NCBI GenBank assembly: GCA_017847835.1
Contig: JAGASH010000007.1
Coordinates: 146,430 to 210,429 of the forward strand
Length of the DNA stretch: 64,000 nt
Direction of reading: 5' to 3'
Source: Oscillospiraceae bacterium
Lineage (GTDB): Bacteria; Bacillota; Clostridia; Oscillospirales; Ruminococcaceae
A program made the position numbers and the translations under genes. A model generated the notes under the pieces. That model was not told where the DNA came from and searched no databases. It worked only from the letters and a program-made list of their open reading frames with translations. Shown one piece after another: positions 25,585-33,801 of the stretch (position 1 is the stretch's first letter; each line of letters opens with the position of its first letter).

Positions 25585-26145
25585 TTACTTTACACGCTCC
25601 ATATACTCGCCGGTTCTGGTGTCGATACGAATCATTTCGCCCTCGTTGATGAAAAGCGGAACGCGGATTTCAGCACCGGTTTCGAGAGTAGCGGGCTTGG
25701 TTGCGTTGGTAGCGGTGTTGCCTGCGAAACCGGGTTCGGTCGCGGTAACCTGAAGCTCTACAAAGTTCGGAGGCTCAACGCCGAAAACCTTGCCCTTGTA
25801 GGACAGAACCTTGCAAATCATATTTTCCTTAACGAACTTGAAGTTGTCGCCAACGTCCGAAGAGTTTACGGGAACGTCCTCGTAGGTTTCCTGGTCCATA
25901 AAGTGATACAGCTCGCCGTCTGCATAGGTGAACTCCATATCCTTTCTCTCGACAAAAGCTGTCGGGAACTTAGCGGACGGGTTGTAGGTCTTTTCAACAA
26001 CCGAGCCTGTAATTACATTCTTGACCTTTGTACGAACGAACGCTGCGCCCTTGCCGGGTTTAACGTGCTGGAACTCGATAATCTGCATTACGTTTCCGTC
26101 TTCCTCAAAAGTCATACCGTTCCTGAAATCTCCCGCTGTAATCAT
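25585..26145 (-). CDS. efp: Elongation factor P
   Basis: Helps ribosomes through polyproline stretches. The 186-residue protein has the usual three beta-barrel domains: [23 protein letters not shown] at the N-terminus, then the loop [14 protein letters not shown] with Lys32 region that is the modification site in the family, and the C-terminal signature [24 protein letters not shown]. The ATG at 26145 is family-typical and is followed in the operon by a CD1247-type protein. Confidence 0.97.
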   Translation of the reverse strand: MITAGDFRNGMTFEEDGNVMQIIEFQHVKPGKGAAFVRTKVKNVITGSVVEKTYNPSAKFPTAFVERKDMEFTYADGELYHFMDQETYEDVPVNSSDVGDNFKFVKENMICKVLSYKGKVFGVEPPNFVELQVTATEPGFAGNTATNATKPATLETGAEIRVPLFINEGEMIRIDTRTGEYMERVK

Positions 26146-26234
26146 AACTAGCGAACCTCCAAATCTTTCATTCCACGCTCTTGACGAGCATAATTTCACG
26201 GCAAAGCCGTCCATTTACAAAATGTTACAGAATT

Positions 26235-26263
26235 ATTATATCACATTTTGCACATCTTGTCAA
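26235..26263 (-). promoter_or_regulatory. Promoter of efp
   Basis: Minus-strand TTGACA (26258-26263), 17-base spacer, TATAAT (26235-26240), about 90 bases before the efp start and past the M24-like gene. Confidence 0.87.
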
Positions 26264-26301
26264 CCGAATTTTCCATAACAACAAAAATTTTTACAAAATT
26301 C

Positions 26302-27354
26302 TCAGATGTGCACCAAATCTCTTGTCGCGGTGGTGAAATTCACGCAGCCGTCCTCTGTGAGCGCGCAGGTGTCCGTGATTTTCACGCCGAAGCGCTCGGG
26401 CACTCTGATGTCGCAGCCCACCGCCAGCGTCATTCCCGCTTTGAGCATTGTACCGCTGTTTTCACCGAGAAAAGGCGGCTCGGACACGTCAATTCCGATA
26501 CCGTGAGCAAAGCTGCCGCGAGCGTATTTTTCAACGTTCCACGCGTTCAGAGTGGCTCTTGCAACGCTGTCGGGAACATTCGAGCTGATATCCGCGCGAA
26601 GCGTTTTCAGACCGTCAAAAACCGCGCCCGACACGGCAATATAAGCGTCGTTCTGCTTGGACGAAATCTCTCCCACGGCAACGGTTCTTGCCATTTTCGC
26701 ACAATACCCGCCGACTCTCGCTCCGAATTCCAGCAAAAGGAAATCACCCTCGCGAATTTGCCGCGAGCTCGGACGCGCCTTTGGATTTGCAGAATTCTCG
26801 CCCGAAAGCGCCTTTGAAGAAAAAGCAGGCTCGTCCGCGCCGAATTCCACAAGAAAATAGTTGAGATAAGCTGAAATCTGGCGCTCGGTCATTCCCTTGC
26901 GAACCGTCATCAAAAGCCGCTGATATGCCTTATCGCAGACCATTTGCGCCTTTTTCACGCACGCGATTTCGCTCTCGCTCTTAATCGAGCGCATTCTAAG
27001 AAGCGCCGCCGTAAGCTCGCCGTTTGTGATGAAATCCGCGTAGTGAAGCGTATTTTTCAGCAGGTCGAACTCCGCGACCGTCATCTTATCGTTCTCAATA
27101 TACAGCTTTTTTATGCCGTATTTCACAAGAATGTCAAGAATTTGCTTTAAGTTTGAAAGCGCAAACACTCTGAACCCTTCGGCGCTCACGAAAACGCCTT
27201 TTCCGACAAAAAGAAAACGCGCTTCCTTTGAAATAAGAGCAATCGCGCTGTCAACCTCGCTTTTGCAAAGATATCTCAGCGACTCGTCCGATGTCACAAG
27301 CGCCGCTGAACGTTCATCGGGAAGAAAGCTCCCGAGCTGTTCCGCCGCGGTCAT
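26302..27354 (-). CDS. M24 aminopeptidase-like protein with lost metal ligands
   Basis: A 350-residue protein with creatinase-type N-terminal domain and pita-bread (M24) C-terminal domain, the position next to efp being typical of a Xaa-Pro peptidase. Key family segments are recognisable but altered: the usual DFGA...SDMTRT reads EFGA...AKMART, so the first metal Asp is Glu and the second is Lys; HGIGIDVSEPP keeps the His; the usual EPGIY region reads VGCDIRVP, and GVRIED reads GVKITD, losing the last Glu. Four of five ligands therefore differ. I infer a pseudoenzyme or a different activity. The start overlaps the aroQ stop in an ATGA. Confidence 0.8.
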   Translation of the reverse strand: MTAAEQLGSFLPDERSAALVTSDESLRYLCKSEVDSAIALISKEARFLFVGKGVFVSAEGFRVFALSNLKQILDILVKYGIKKLYIENDKMTVAEFDLLKNTLHYADFITNGELTAALLRMRSIKSESEIACVKKAQMVCDKAYQRLLMTVRKGMTERQISAYLNYFLVEFGADEPAFSSKALSGENSANPKARPSSRQIREGDFLLLEFGARVGGYCAKMARTVAVGEISSKQNDAYIAVSGAVFDGLKTLRADISSNVPDSVARATLNAWNVEKYARGSFAHGIGIDVSEPPFLGENSGTMLKAGMTLAVGCDIRVPERFGVKITDTCALTEDGCVNFTTATRDLVHI

Positions 27355-27791
27355 TTCTTCGCCTCGAACAGGTAGCCGAGAGCCTGAACCGCCAGCATAT
27401 AGCTGTATTTTCCGAAGCCTGCGATACTTCCCGCACAGGCAGGCGCGATTACGCTCTTTTTGCGGAACTCGTCGCGGCTTGAAATATTGCTCAGGTGAAC
27501 CTCGATTACGGGGATTTTTATCGCGTTAATCGCGTCGAGAATTGCATAGCTGTAATGCGTGTAAGCGCCCGCGTTCAGCACAATTCCGTCGAATTCAAGC
27601 CGTGCCGCGTGAATGCTGTCGATAATCCCGCCCTCGCTGTTGCTCTGAAAGAACGAAAGCTCGTGACCGAGTTTTTTCGCGGCCTCGCAAAGCTCGTCGT
27701 TAATCGATTTGAGTGACTCATCGCCGTAAATTGTGGGCTCGCGCTCGCCGAGAAGATTGAGGTTAGGTCCGTTTATAACCAGAATTTTCAT
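27351..27791 (-). CDS. aroQ: 3-dehydroquinate dehydratase, type II
   Basis: Third step of the shikimate pathway. The 146-residue product is the type II enzyme: NGPNLNLLGEREPTIYG at the N-terminus with the active-site loop, LNAGAYTHYSYAILDAI, and EVHLSNISSRDEFRKKS with the catalytic His. Length is typical. It lies between nfo and the M24-like gene; the ATG at 27791 was chosen over an earlier one six codons upstream because it begins at the conserved MKILVINGPN. Confidence 0.96.
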   Translation of the reverse strand: MKILVINGPNLNLLGEREPTIYGDESLKSINDELCEAAKKLGHELSFFQSNSEGGIIDSIHAARLEFDGIVLNAGAYTHYSYAILDAINAIKIPVIEVHLSNISSRDEFRKKSVIAPACAGSIAGFGKYSYMLAVQALGYLFEAKK

Positions 27792-27805
27792 ATTTTTCCA
27801 CCTTT

Positions 27806-28648
27806 TCACAAACTATCGTAAAACCGTTTCATTTCAGCCGCGTCCTCAGCCTGCGTTCCGTCGCTCTCGCAGATAATCGACGGCGACAGCCCGCGCGCTT
27901 TGATTTCTTCAAGCAGCGGTCTGTAATCGGGACCGAACTGCTCGTCCGCAAACGTGAGGTGTTTTTTCTCGCCGCCCGCGGTATACTCGATTTTGCTGAA
28001 ATGAATGTGCATTCCGGACAACCTGTCGTGCCCGAGCGCGTTTTCTATCAAATCAAGAATTTTCGCGTAATCCTCGCGCGATTTTATCCCGCCGAGAGTG
28101 CGCGCGTTCAAATGCCCGAAATCAACCGTCGGCAAAAACCGCTCGTCCACCCCGCACAGCTCCAGAACCTCTTCGAGAGTGCCGAGCTGATTGATTTTTC
28201 CCATTGTTTCGGGGCAGATTATGATATCCGACAGCCCGTTTTCATCGAGCGTTTCCTGCGCCTTTTTGAGCGTCTGCTTCGCGAGATAGGTCGCTTCCGC
28301 TCTCGTCATTTTCGAGCAGGAGCCGCTGTGAACCACGATTTTCCGTGCTCCGACAGACTTTGCCGCCTTTGCCGACTCCAGAATATAGTTCACGCTGTTC
28401 AGCCGCTTTTCCTCCTCGGTTGACGAAAGCGAAATGAAATAAGGCGCGTGAAGCGTCACATAAATCCCGCTTTCCCGTGCGATTTCGGGCAGCTTTTTCA
28501 GCGTGTTCTCCGAAATCCTCACACCGCGTCCGCACTCGATTTCATAGCCGTCAAGCCCGAATTCACCGAGATAAGCCGGCAAATCCTCGGGGAATTTCCG
28601 CTTTCCCCAGCTCAAAGAGTTTCCGCCCGGACCGAATGTAATCATCAC
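27806..28648 (-). CDS. Deoxyribonuclease IV family (AP endonuclease)
   Basis: A 280-residue TIM-barrel protein of the AP-endonuclease 2 superfamily, likely DNA repair endonuclease IV. Metal-binding motifs include the HAPYF strand (YVTLHAPYFIS), VVHSGS, the CPETMGK Glu, and VDFGHLNAR, then HIHFSKIEY for the final metal site. It is a little shorter than E. coli Nfo (285) and close to the archaeal/clostridial form. The ATGA overlap with yqeG suggests coupling. Sugar isomerases share the fold, so the assignment is not absolute. Confidence 0.8.
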   Translation of the reverse strand: MMITFGPGGNSLSWGKRKFPEDLPAYLGEFGLDGYEIECGRGVRISENTLKKLPEIARESGIYVTLHAPYFISLSSTEEEKRLNSVNYILESAKAAKSVGARKIVVHSGSCSKMTRAEATYLAKQTLKKAQETLDENGLSDIIICPETMGKINQLGTLEEVLELCGVDERFLPTVDFGHLNARTLGGIKSREDYAKILDLIENALGHDRLSGMHIHFSKIEYTAGGEKKHLTFADEQFGPDYRPLLEEIKARGLSPSIICESDGTQAEDAAEMKRFYDSL

Positions 28649-29145
28649 TTCAACTCCAAATTACTGTAATCTCTCTTGAAAACAAGGCTCTCCAAGCGCC
28701 TTTTGAGCTTGAACGTCCAGGTGTTTTCAAGGTGAAACGGCTCTACAAGCACCGTCCTCACACCTTTGAGATTTCCCGCCATAATGTCCGTAAAAATCTG
28801 GTCGCCGACAACAAGCGTTTCGGATTTTTTCGCGTTCATCGCCTTCATCGCGCGCGTTATCCCGAATGTCAGCGGTTTCGCGCCGTTTGCCGTGAACGGA
28901 AGCCCGAGCTTTGCCGCAAGCGGTGCCACACGCTTGTTTGTGTTGTTCGACACGACGCGCATCTTTATCCCGAGCGCTCGCATCTCGTCAAGCCACTCGG
29001 GGACGCCGCCCTCTGCACAGGGATTTCCGTGCATCGAAAGCGTGTTGTCCATATCGAGAACAAGCGCCGTCACGCCGTTTTTTTCCAGAAATTCCTTATT
29101 TATAGATAAAACGTTCTTCAAATGAAACGTCGGTTTAAACAGCAT
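28645..29145 (-). CDS. YqeG family HAD IIIA-type phosphatase
   Basis: A 166-residue HAD-superfamily protein, subclass IIIA. It has ALVLDMDNTLSMHG (motif I with nucleophile Asp), RVVSNNTNKRV (motif II) and ETLVVGDQIFTDIMAGNLKG (motif IV). YqeG is conserved in Firmicutes, often with yqeH and aroE; here it runs into nfo and aroQ. The ATG at 29145 sits at the family start (MLFKPTFHLKNVLSI). Its substrate is not known to me. Confidence 0.9.
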   Translation of the reverse strand: MLFKPTFHLKNVLSINKEFLEKNGVTALVLDMDNTLSMHGNPCAEGGVPEWLDEMRALGIKMRVVSNNTNKRVAPLAAKLGLPFTANGAKPLTFGITRAMKAMNAKKSETLVVGDQIFTDIMAGNLKGVRTVLVEPFHLENTWTFKLKRRLESLVFKRDYSNLELK

Positions 29146-29167
29146 TAAATCACCTGTGAAAGCATTA

Positions 29168-29191
29168 AAGCGGACATAATATGCCCGCTTC
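29168..29191 (-). terminator. Possible weak terminator after rpsU
   Basis: Near-perfect inverted repeat AAGCGG-CATA / TATG-CCGCTT, followed by TTTAATGCTTT on the minus strand, 15 bases past the rpsU stop. The T-run is short, so read-through into yqeG is likely. Confidence 0.5.
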
Positions 29192-29205
29192 AACATTTGT
29201 TCAAA

Positions 29206-29379
29206 TCAATACTTACGCTTGCGAGCAGCTTCGGACTTCTTCTTACGTTTTACCGAAGGCTTTTCGTAATGCTCTCTTTTACGAACTTCAGCAAGAACGC
29301 CGTCCCTTGCGCAAGAACGCTTGAAACGCTTTAAAGCAGTATCGAGCGATTCATTTTTGCCAAGACGAATTTCCGCCAT
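29206..29379 (-). CDS. rpsU: 30S ribosomal protein S21
   Basis: Very basic 57-residue ribosomal protein, matching S21 ([21 protein letters not shown], then [23 protein letters not shown]). It is needed for translation initiation. The gene is short enough to be missed in gene finding. A strong promoter lies 65-90 bases upstream and the ribosome site is AGGGGAGGGA. Confidence 0.96.
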   Translation of the reverse strand: MAEIRLGKNESLDTALKRFKRSCARDGVLAEVRKREHYEKPSVKRKKKSEAARKRKY

Positions 29380-29442
29380 CTATATTTCCCTCCCCTTGCC
29401 GAACGGCACAGGCTATACTCCATATAATAACAGTACTTTAAC

Positions 29443-29471
29443 ATTATACATCATTCCCGCTGATTTGTCAA
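29443..29471 (-). promoter_or_regulatory. Promoter of rpsU
   Basis: Minus-strand TTGACA (29466-29471), 17-base spacer, TATAAT (29443-29448). Confidence 0.87.
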
Positions 29472-29562
29472 GATATATTTATCAAATTCGCAATCTTTTT
29501 TGATTTTTGGTAATTTCAGACAAATTCAACAGAACTTTTTCGGCAAACGCGACAATTCCCGA

Positions 29563-29916
29563 TTACTTGTCCCACTCCGAGATATCGACGGGCTCGCCAT
29601 CAGCCCAGAGGTGTTCAAGCTGATAAAACTCACGCGCTTCCTCGTGGAAAATGTGTACAATCACGTCAATATAGTCGAGCACAATCCAGTTGTTGCTCGG
29701 TGAGCCGTCAATTCCCTTCGGCTTCACGCCCTTCTGCGCGAGCTGATACTCAACCTCGTCCGCAAGCGCTTTTACCTGCGTTGAGGAAGTGCCCGAGGCA
29801 ATCACGAAATAGTTCGCAAGAACCGTGATATCCTTCACCTTCAGCGCCGTGATTTTTTCCGCTTTTTTGCCCGAAAGCGCCTTTACGGCAACTTCCAATT
29901 CTTCAATATCGTTCAT
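29563..29916 (-). CDS. rsfS: Ribosome silencing factor RsfS
   Basis: A 117-residue protein that binds ribosomal protein L14 and blocks subunit joining in slow growth. Visible family motifs are KAEKITALKVKDITVLANYFVIASGTSSTQVKALADEV and WIVLDYIDVIVHIFHEEAREFYQLEHLW. Length is normal. The start overlaps the yqeK stop by 4 bases. Last gene of the rdgB-yhbY-nadD-yqeK-rsfS run. Confidence 0.95.
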   Translation of the reverse strand: MNDIEELEVAVKALSGKKAEKITALKVKDITVLANYFVIASGTSSTQVKALADEVEYQLAQKGVKPKGIDGSPSNNWIVLDYIDVIVHIFHEEAREFYQLEHLWADGEPVDISEWDK

Positions 29917-30506
29917 AAGCTCTCCTTGTTTTTGTTGAATTTCAGGTAGTAATTGTACGCTTCAAATGTTGACACGGGCAGCAGCGCGCATTTTCCCGCA
30001 ACGCTCTGTATCTGATAAATCAGCGCAATCGACATCGCTTTATCAATATCCTCGTAGCAATACTCGCGCATTTTCTCGACGCCTTTATAGTCGCGCTCCT
30101 CGGAAATCATATCGCCGAGATAGACTATTTTTTCGAGAAGCGTCATTCTCGCGCAGCCAACCGTGTGATAACGAATAGCGCCGATAATTTCATCATCGTC
30201 AATCCCGAGCTTTTCGCGAACGTAATACCCTCCCGCAACGCCGTGCCAGAGCGCTTTCGACGCGATTTCCGCAGGGTCGGGGTTGAGCCCGCTTTCAAGC
30301 GTGTACTGCTTCTGTCGGTCGGGCAAGTCCTCTTTCATTATATCGTGGAGCAGTCCCGCGAGATAACACCGTTTTTTGTCCGCTCCAAACCGCTCCGCGA
30401 GCTTGAAGCACTCCTCGGCAACGTTCATACTGTGCTTGAAACGCTTTTTCGACAGCCGCTCTTCCAGCAGCTTTTCATATTCGTCAAATTCTTCGTATCT
30501 GCTCAA
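29913..30506 (-). CDS. yqeK: YqeK-type bis-nucleosyl tetraphosphatase (HD domain)
   Basis: A 197-residue HD-domain phosphohydrolase, of the YqeK group that hydrolyses diadenosine tetraphosphate symmetrically. Metal-ligand pattern: the first His in FKHSMNVAEE, then LAGLLHDIMKEDL (HD) and later RYHTVG, with the conserved YLGDMISEERDYKGVEKMRE. The gene lies between a GNAT acetyltransferase and rsfS, and close to nadD, the usual Firmicute order. Confidence 0.93.
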   Translation of the reverse strand: MSRYEEFDEYEKLLEERLSKKRFKHSMNVAEECFKLAERFGADKKRCYLAGLLHDIMKEDLPDRQKQYTLESGLNPDPAEIASKALWHGVAGGYYVREKLGIDDDEIIGAIRYHTVGCARMTLLEKIVYLGDMISEERDYKGVEKMREYCYEDIDKAMSIALIYQIQSVAGKCALLPVSTFEAYNYYLKFNKNKESL

Positions 30507-30528
30507 TCTTTTGTTCCTCTATTTCGAT

Positions 30529-31089
30529 TTATCTGAGACCGATATCCTCCGCAAGCAGCGAGTACATACAAATATCGCCGATACCCGCGTTGCTTTTCGC
30601 AGCCTGCCGCAGAGTGCCCTCGTATTTCATACCGCAGTTTCGCATAACCGCGCCCGAATTAGGATTTCCCACATCGTGATAGCTTTCTGCGCGATTTGCT
30701 CCGACTTCCTTGAAAAAGTACTCGAGAACCGCCCTCAGAGCCTCCGTCATATAACCGTTGTGCCAGAGTTTTCTCGACAAGCAATAGCCGATTGTCACGC
30801 TTTCGGTGTCCAAATCGGTCTTAATAGCGCCGATTGTCCCGACAGGCTCGCTGATATTGCTTTTCAAAACTATCGCCCACTGATAAAAATCATCGCTCGC
30901 GTAGCTTTTCACCCATTCCTCGGCAATCGCACGGCTTTCCTCGACATTTTTGTGCGGCTGCCAAACAAGATACCTCGTGACCTCGCTGTCCGCGCACCAG
31001 TTTTTGTACATAAACTCCGCGTCGGTTATCTCAACCTTGCGCAGAATAAGCCGCTCCGTTTCCAGAACGCGCGTTCCCTTGTGCGTCAT
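30529..31089 (-). CDS. GNAT-family N-acetyltransferase (RimJ/RimL type)
   Basis: A 186-residue acetyltransferase. It begins ETERLILRKVEITDAEFMYKNWC, the RimJ/RimL-like start, and has the acetyl-CoA region SVTIGYCLSRKLWHNGYMTEALRAVLEYFF with motif A, then NPNSGAVMRNCGMKYEGT. The substrate could be a ribosomal protein or antibiotic. It lies between nadD and yqeK, where this gene is not part of the standard order, so it may be an insertion. Confidence 0.83.
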   Translation of the reverse strand: MTHKGTRVLETERLILRKVEITDAEFMYKNWCADSEVTRYLVWQPHKNVEESRAIAEEWVKSYASDDFYQWAIVLKSNISEPVGTIGAIKTDLDTESVTIGYCLSRKLWHNGYMTEALRAVLEYFFKEVGANRAESYHDVGNPNSGAVMRNCGMKYEGTLRQAAKSNAGIGDICMYSLLAEDIGLR

Positions 31090-31679
31090 CTGTAAAGTCC
31101 CTTTTCTTCAATATACCCGCGAACGTCCTCGGTTATCCACTCGGACGTGTCCTCGCCGTTTTTGATTTTCTCGCGGATTTCGGTTGAACTGATATCGACA
31201 ACATTCGTCGGCAGCACCTTTATTCTCCCGACCTCCGTCGCGTACTCCAGCATTTCCGAGAAGTTGTCGCCGCCTCTTGCCGCCGCGCACACCTCGCACT
31301 CTTTGAGTATCGACTCGTACTTGTACCACTCGGTGAACGAAAACAGCATATCACCGCCGATAAGCAGGAAAAATCTCGCGTCATCACAGCGCTTTTTCAG
31401 CGCACGAAGCGTGTTTATCGTGTAGCTTATGCCGCCAAGTTCCCGCTCAATCTCGCAGATTTCAACCTCGCACTTGTCCGAAATCCCCGAAAAAGCCCTT
31501 CTGCACATCTCCGCGCGCTCGTCAAAAGGCGCGAGCTTTGTTGCCTTGTGAGGGCTCTCAAACGTGGGTATTATCAGCAATTTCCGCAGTTTGAGCTGCT
31601 CAATCGCTTCCTTTGCGAGATTTATGTGACCTTTGTGCGGCGGGTTGAACGCTCCGCCGAAAATTCCCGTTTTAATCAA
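31086..31679 (-). CDS. nadD: Nicotinate-nucleotide adenylyltransferase
   Basis: Adenylates nicotinate mononucleotide to deamido-NAD, the penultimate NAD step. The 197-residue product has the nucleotidyltransferase GGAFNPPHKGHINLAKEA (HxGH motif), FLLIGGDMLFSFTEWYKYES and the C-terminal ISSTEIREKI. It overlaps yhbY at one end and the GNAT gene at the other by 4-8 bases. Confidence 0.96.
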   Translation of the reverse strand: MIKTGIFGGAFNPPHKGHINLAKEAIEQLKLRKLLIIPTFESPHKATKLAPFDERAEMCRRAFSGISDKCEVEICEIERELGGISYTINTLRALKKRCDDARFFLLIGGDMLFSFTEWYKYESILKECEVCAAARGGDNFSEMLEYATEVGRIKVLPTNVVDISSTEIREKIKNGEDTSEWITEDVRGYIEEKGLYR

Positions 31680-31968
31680 AGCTTATCTTCCTTTTCTTCG
31701 GGTCCTTGCTCACTCTGAACAGCACGAATTTCCGCCCGATAACCGCGACAACATCAGCTCCGAGCTTCGGCGCGATTATATCCGCAGCCTCTCTCGACGT
31801 GTAATCGCAGTTCTCCTGCACACCTATTTTTATAAGCTCGCGCGCGTTCAGCACGTTTTCAAGCTGATTTACAAGCTCGTCCGAGATACCCGATTTTCCC
31901 ACATAAAAAACGGGGTCAAGTGCGCTTGCCTGAGCACGCAGATTTGCGCGCTGTTTACTGTTTAGCAT
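31672..31968 (-). CDS. yhbY: YhbY-family RNA-binding protein
   Basis: A CRM-domain protein of 98 residues that associates with the pre-50S ribosome. It has MLNSKQRANLRAQA and DPVFYVGKSGISDELVNQLENVLNARELIKIGV, then the REAADIIAPKLGADVVAVIGRKFVLFR fold. The ATG at 31968 has GGAG at correct spacing, inside the end of rdgB (14-base overlap). Confidence 0.93.
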   Translation of the reverse strand: MLNSKQRANLRAQASALDPVFYVGKSGISDELVNQLENVLNARELIKIGVQENCDYTSREAADIIAPKLGADVVAVIGRKFVLFRVSKDPKKRKISFD

Positions 31969-32590
31969 CAAATTTCTCCTTCAAAATCTCCGACAGCTTT
32001 CTGAAAGCGTCGGCACGATGACTGATTTTGTTCTTTTCATCAGCCGAAATCGTCGCCATACTCTCGTCCTCGTCCAGCATAAAAATCGGGTCGTAGCCGA
32101 AGCCGTTCTTGCCGAGAGGCTTGTCGCCGATGTAGCCTTCAACCTCGCCGCGCACGGAATACTCGTCGTCCTCGGCAAAAATGAAGTAAATCGTGCAGAC
32201 AAAGCGCGCCTTTCTAAGCTCCTCGGGAACGCCGTGCATTTCATCGAGAACCTTCCGGCAAAGCTCCTTGTCGGTTGCGTTTTCGCCGGCATAGCGCGCC
32301 GAATAAACACCGGGAGCGCCGTTCAGAAAATCGATTTCAAGCCCGCTGTCGTCGGCAATTACCGGCACTCCGAGCTTCTCAAAAACCGCTTTTGCCTTTA
32401 TGTGCGCGTTTTCCTCAAAGGTGTCGCCGTCCTCGACAATTTCGTCCGTAAAGCCCGCTTCCCTCATAGATACAACCTCGAACCCGAACGGCTCGAGCAG
32501 TTCTCCGAATTCGCGCAGCTTTCCCTTGTTGTTGGACGCGATGATTAGTCTACTTCGCGGGTGTTCGTCTGATGTAGTTTTCGTGTTCAT
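31955..32590 (-). CDS. rdgB: RdgB/HAM1 non-canonical purine NTP pyrophosphatase
   Basis: Removes dITP and XTP from the nucleotide pool. The 211-residue product has LIIASNNKGKLREFGELL, EDGDTFEENAHIKAKAVFE, IADDSGLEIDFLNGAPGVYSARYAG and GFGYDPIFMLDE followed by KNKISHRADAFRKL. The ATG at 32590 follows AAAGGA. Start of the run that ends with rsfS; a good promoter lies upstream. Confidence 0.95.
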   Translation of the reverse strand: MNTKTTSDEHPRSRLIIASNNKGKLREFGELLEPFGFEVVSMREAGFTDEIVEDGDTFEENAHIKAKAVFEKLGVPVIADDSGLEIDFLNGAPGVYSARYAGENATDKELCRKVLDEMHGVPEELRKARFVCTIYFIFAEDDEYSVRGEVEGYIGDKPLGKNGFGYDPIFMLDEDESMATISADEKNKISHRADAFRKLSEILKEKFDAKQ

Positions 32591-32627
32591 AAAAATTCCT
32601 TTCGTAGTCAATGCTTATGATTAAGAT

Positions 32628-32656
32628 ATTATATCATAATTTTTTGCGTTTGTCAA
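32628..32656 (-). promoter_or_regulatory. Promoter of rdgB-rsfS run
   Basis: Minus-strand TTGACA (32651-32656), 17-base spacer, TATAAT (32628-32633). Confidence 0.87.
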
Positions 32657-32679
32657 TCACCCAAACAGGATGTTTGAAG

Positions 32680-32727
32680 GACAGCCCCCAAAAGCGCGGC
32701 AGGACGCCGCGCGTCAAAGGGCTGTCA
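32680..32727 (-). terminator. Long hairpin at the end of ftsY
   Basis: GACAGCCC and CGCGCGGC on the minus strand pair with GCCGCGC and GGGCTGTC around GTCCT, covering the last bases of ftsY. There is no T-run, so it may mark a 3' end or protect it rather than terminate by itself. Confidence 0.5.
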
Positions 32728-33792
32728 CTCAAAGAGCGTATTTACATATTCCTCGGGAATAAACGGCTGCAAATCGTCGATTTTTTCGCCTACTCCGACA
32801 AGCTTTACGGGAAGCCCGAGCTCGTTTTTAATAGGTATGATAATTCCGCCCTTTGCCGTGCCGTCGAGTTTCGTCAGCACAATTCCCGTTATGTCTGCGG
32901 TTTCGTTGAAAAGACGCGCCTGATTTACGGCATTCTGTCCGGTTGTCGCGTCAAGCACAAGCAGTGTTTCCACACTCGCTTCGGGGCACTCTCTCGTGAT
33001 AATCCGCGCGATTTTTTTCAGCTCTTCCATAAGGTTTTTCTTATTGTGAAGCCGTCCCGCGGTATCGCAAAGCACGATATCGGCACCGCGCGCTTTTGCC
33101 GCGGAAAGCGCGTCAAACACAACAGCCGCAGGGTCCGCGCCCTCGGTGTGCTTGATTATCTCAACGCCCGCGCGCTCCGTCCACACGTTGAGCTGGTCGA
33201 TTGCAGCCGCTCTGAACGTGTCCGCAGCCGCAACAATTACTTTCTTGCCCGCGTTCTTGAAATTTGCAGCCATTTTGCCGATTGTCGTGGTTTTTCCCGC
33301 ACCGTTTACGCCGATTACCATTATCACGGACGGCTTTGTGTCAAGCTTCAGCTCGTTTCCTCCCGACAAAATCTCGGAGATTATGTTTTTGAGCATTTTC
33401 TTAACATCAGTGGGCTCGGTTGTGCCGGTTTTCTTGACCTCTGCGCGCAGCTTGTCGCAGATTTCCATACTCGTTTCCGCGCCGATATCCGACAAAATAA
33501 GCGTTTCTTCAAGCTCGTCGAAAAAGTCCTCGTCGATTTTTGTGAACGAGTTGAGAAGCTGCTGAACCTTGCTTGAAATGCCCTCGCGGGTTTTCTTCAA
33601 GCCTTCGCGGAGCTTGTTTGCGGCAAGCTCGCGCTGCTGAGCCTCGTATTCTTCCTGAAACTGAATGTCCGACTCGTGGTCGGTGAAAATCGGCTCAAAT
33701 CCCTGAAGCCTGTCAAGAAGCGAGGAATGCTGCTCTTGAACCGTTTCTTTGGCTTGTTCTTCTGTGTTTTTCTTTCTGCTGAATAATCCCAT
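32725..33792 (-). CDS. ftsY: Signal recognition particle receptor FtsY
   Basis: SRP receptor GTPase that docks translating ribosomes at the membrane. The 355-residue protein has an acidic/basic N-terminal region (about 1-55), the helical N domain, then the G domain with [15 protein letters not shown] (G1), [11 protein letters not shown] (G3), [11 protein letters not shown] (G4). The start lies 9 bases after smc, the usual Firmicute order rnc-smc-ftsY. Confidence 0.96.
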   Translation of the reverse strand: MGLFSRKKNTEEQAKETVQEQHSSLLDRLQGFEPIFTDHESDIQFQEEYEAQQRELAANKLREGLKKTREGISSKVQQLLNSFTKIDEDFFDELEETLILSDIGAETSMEICDKLRAEVKKTGTTEPTDVKKMLKNIISEILSGGNELKLDTKPSVIMVIGVNGAGKTTTIGKMAANFKNAGKKVIVAAADTFRAAAIDQLNVWTERAGVEIIKHTEGADPAAVVFDALSAAKARGADIVLCDTAGRLHNKKNLMEELKKIARIITRECPEASVETLLVLDATTGQNAVNQARLFNETADITGIVLTKLDGTAKGGIIIPIKNELGLPVKLVGVGEKIDDLQPFIPEEYVNTLFE

Positions 33793-33801
33793 AAAATCCT
33801 C

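Noticed and set aside
32651..33792. ftsY terminator as a strong intrinsic terminator
   Set aside because: The hairpin is long but has no T-run, so it is listed only as a possible 3' structure.
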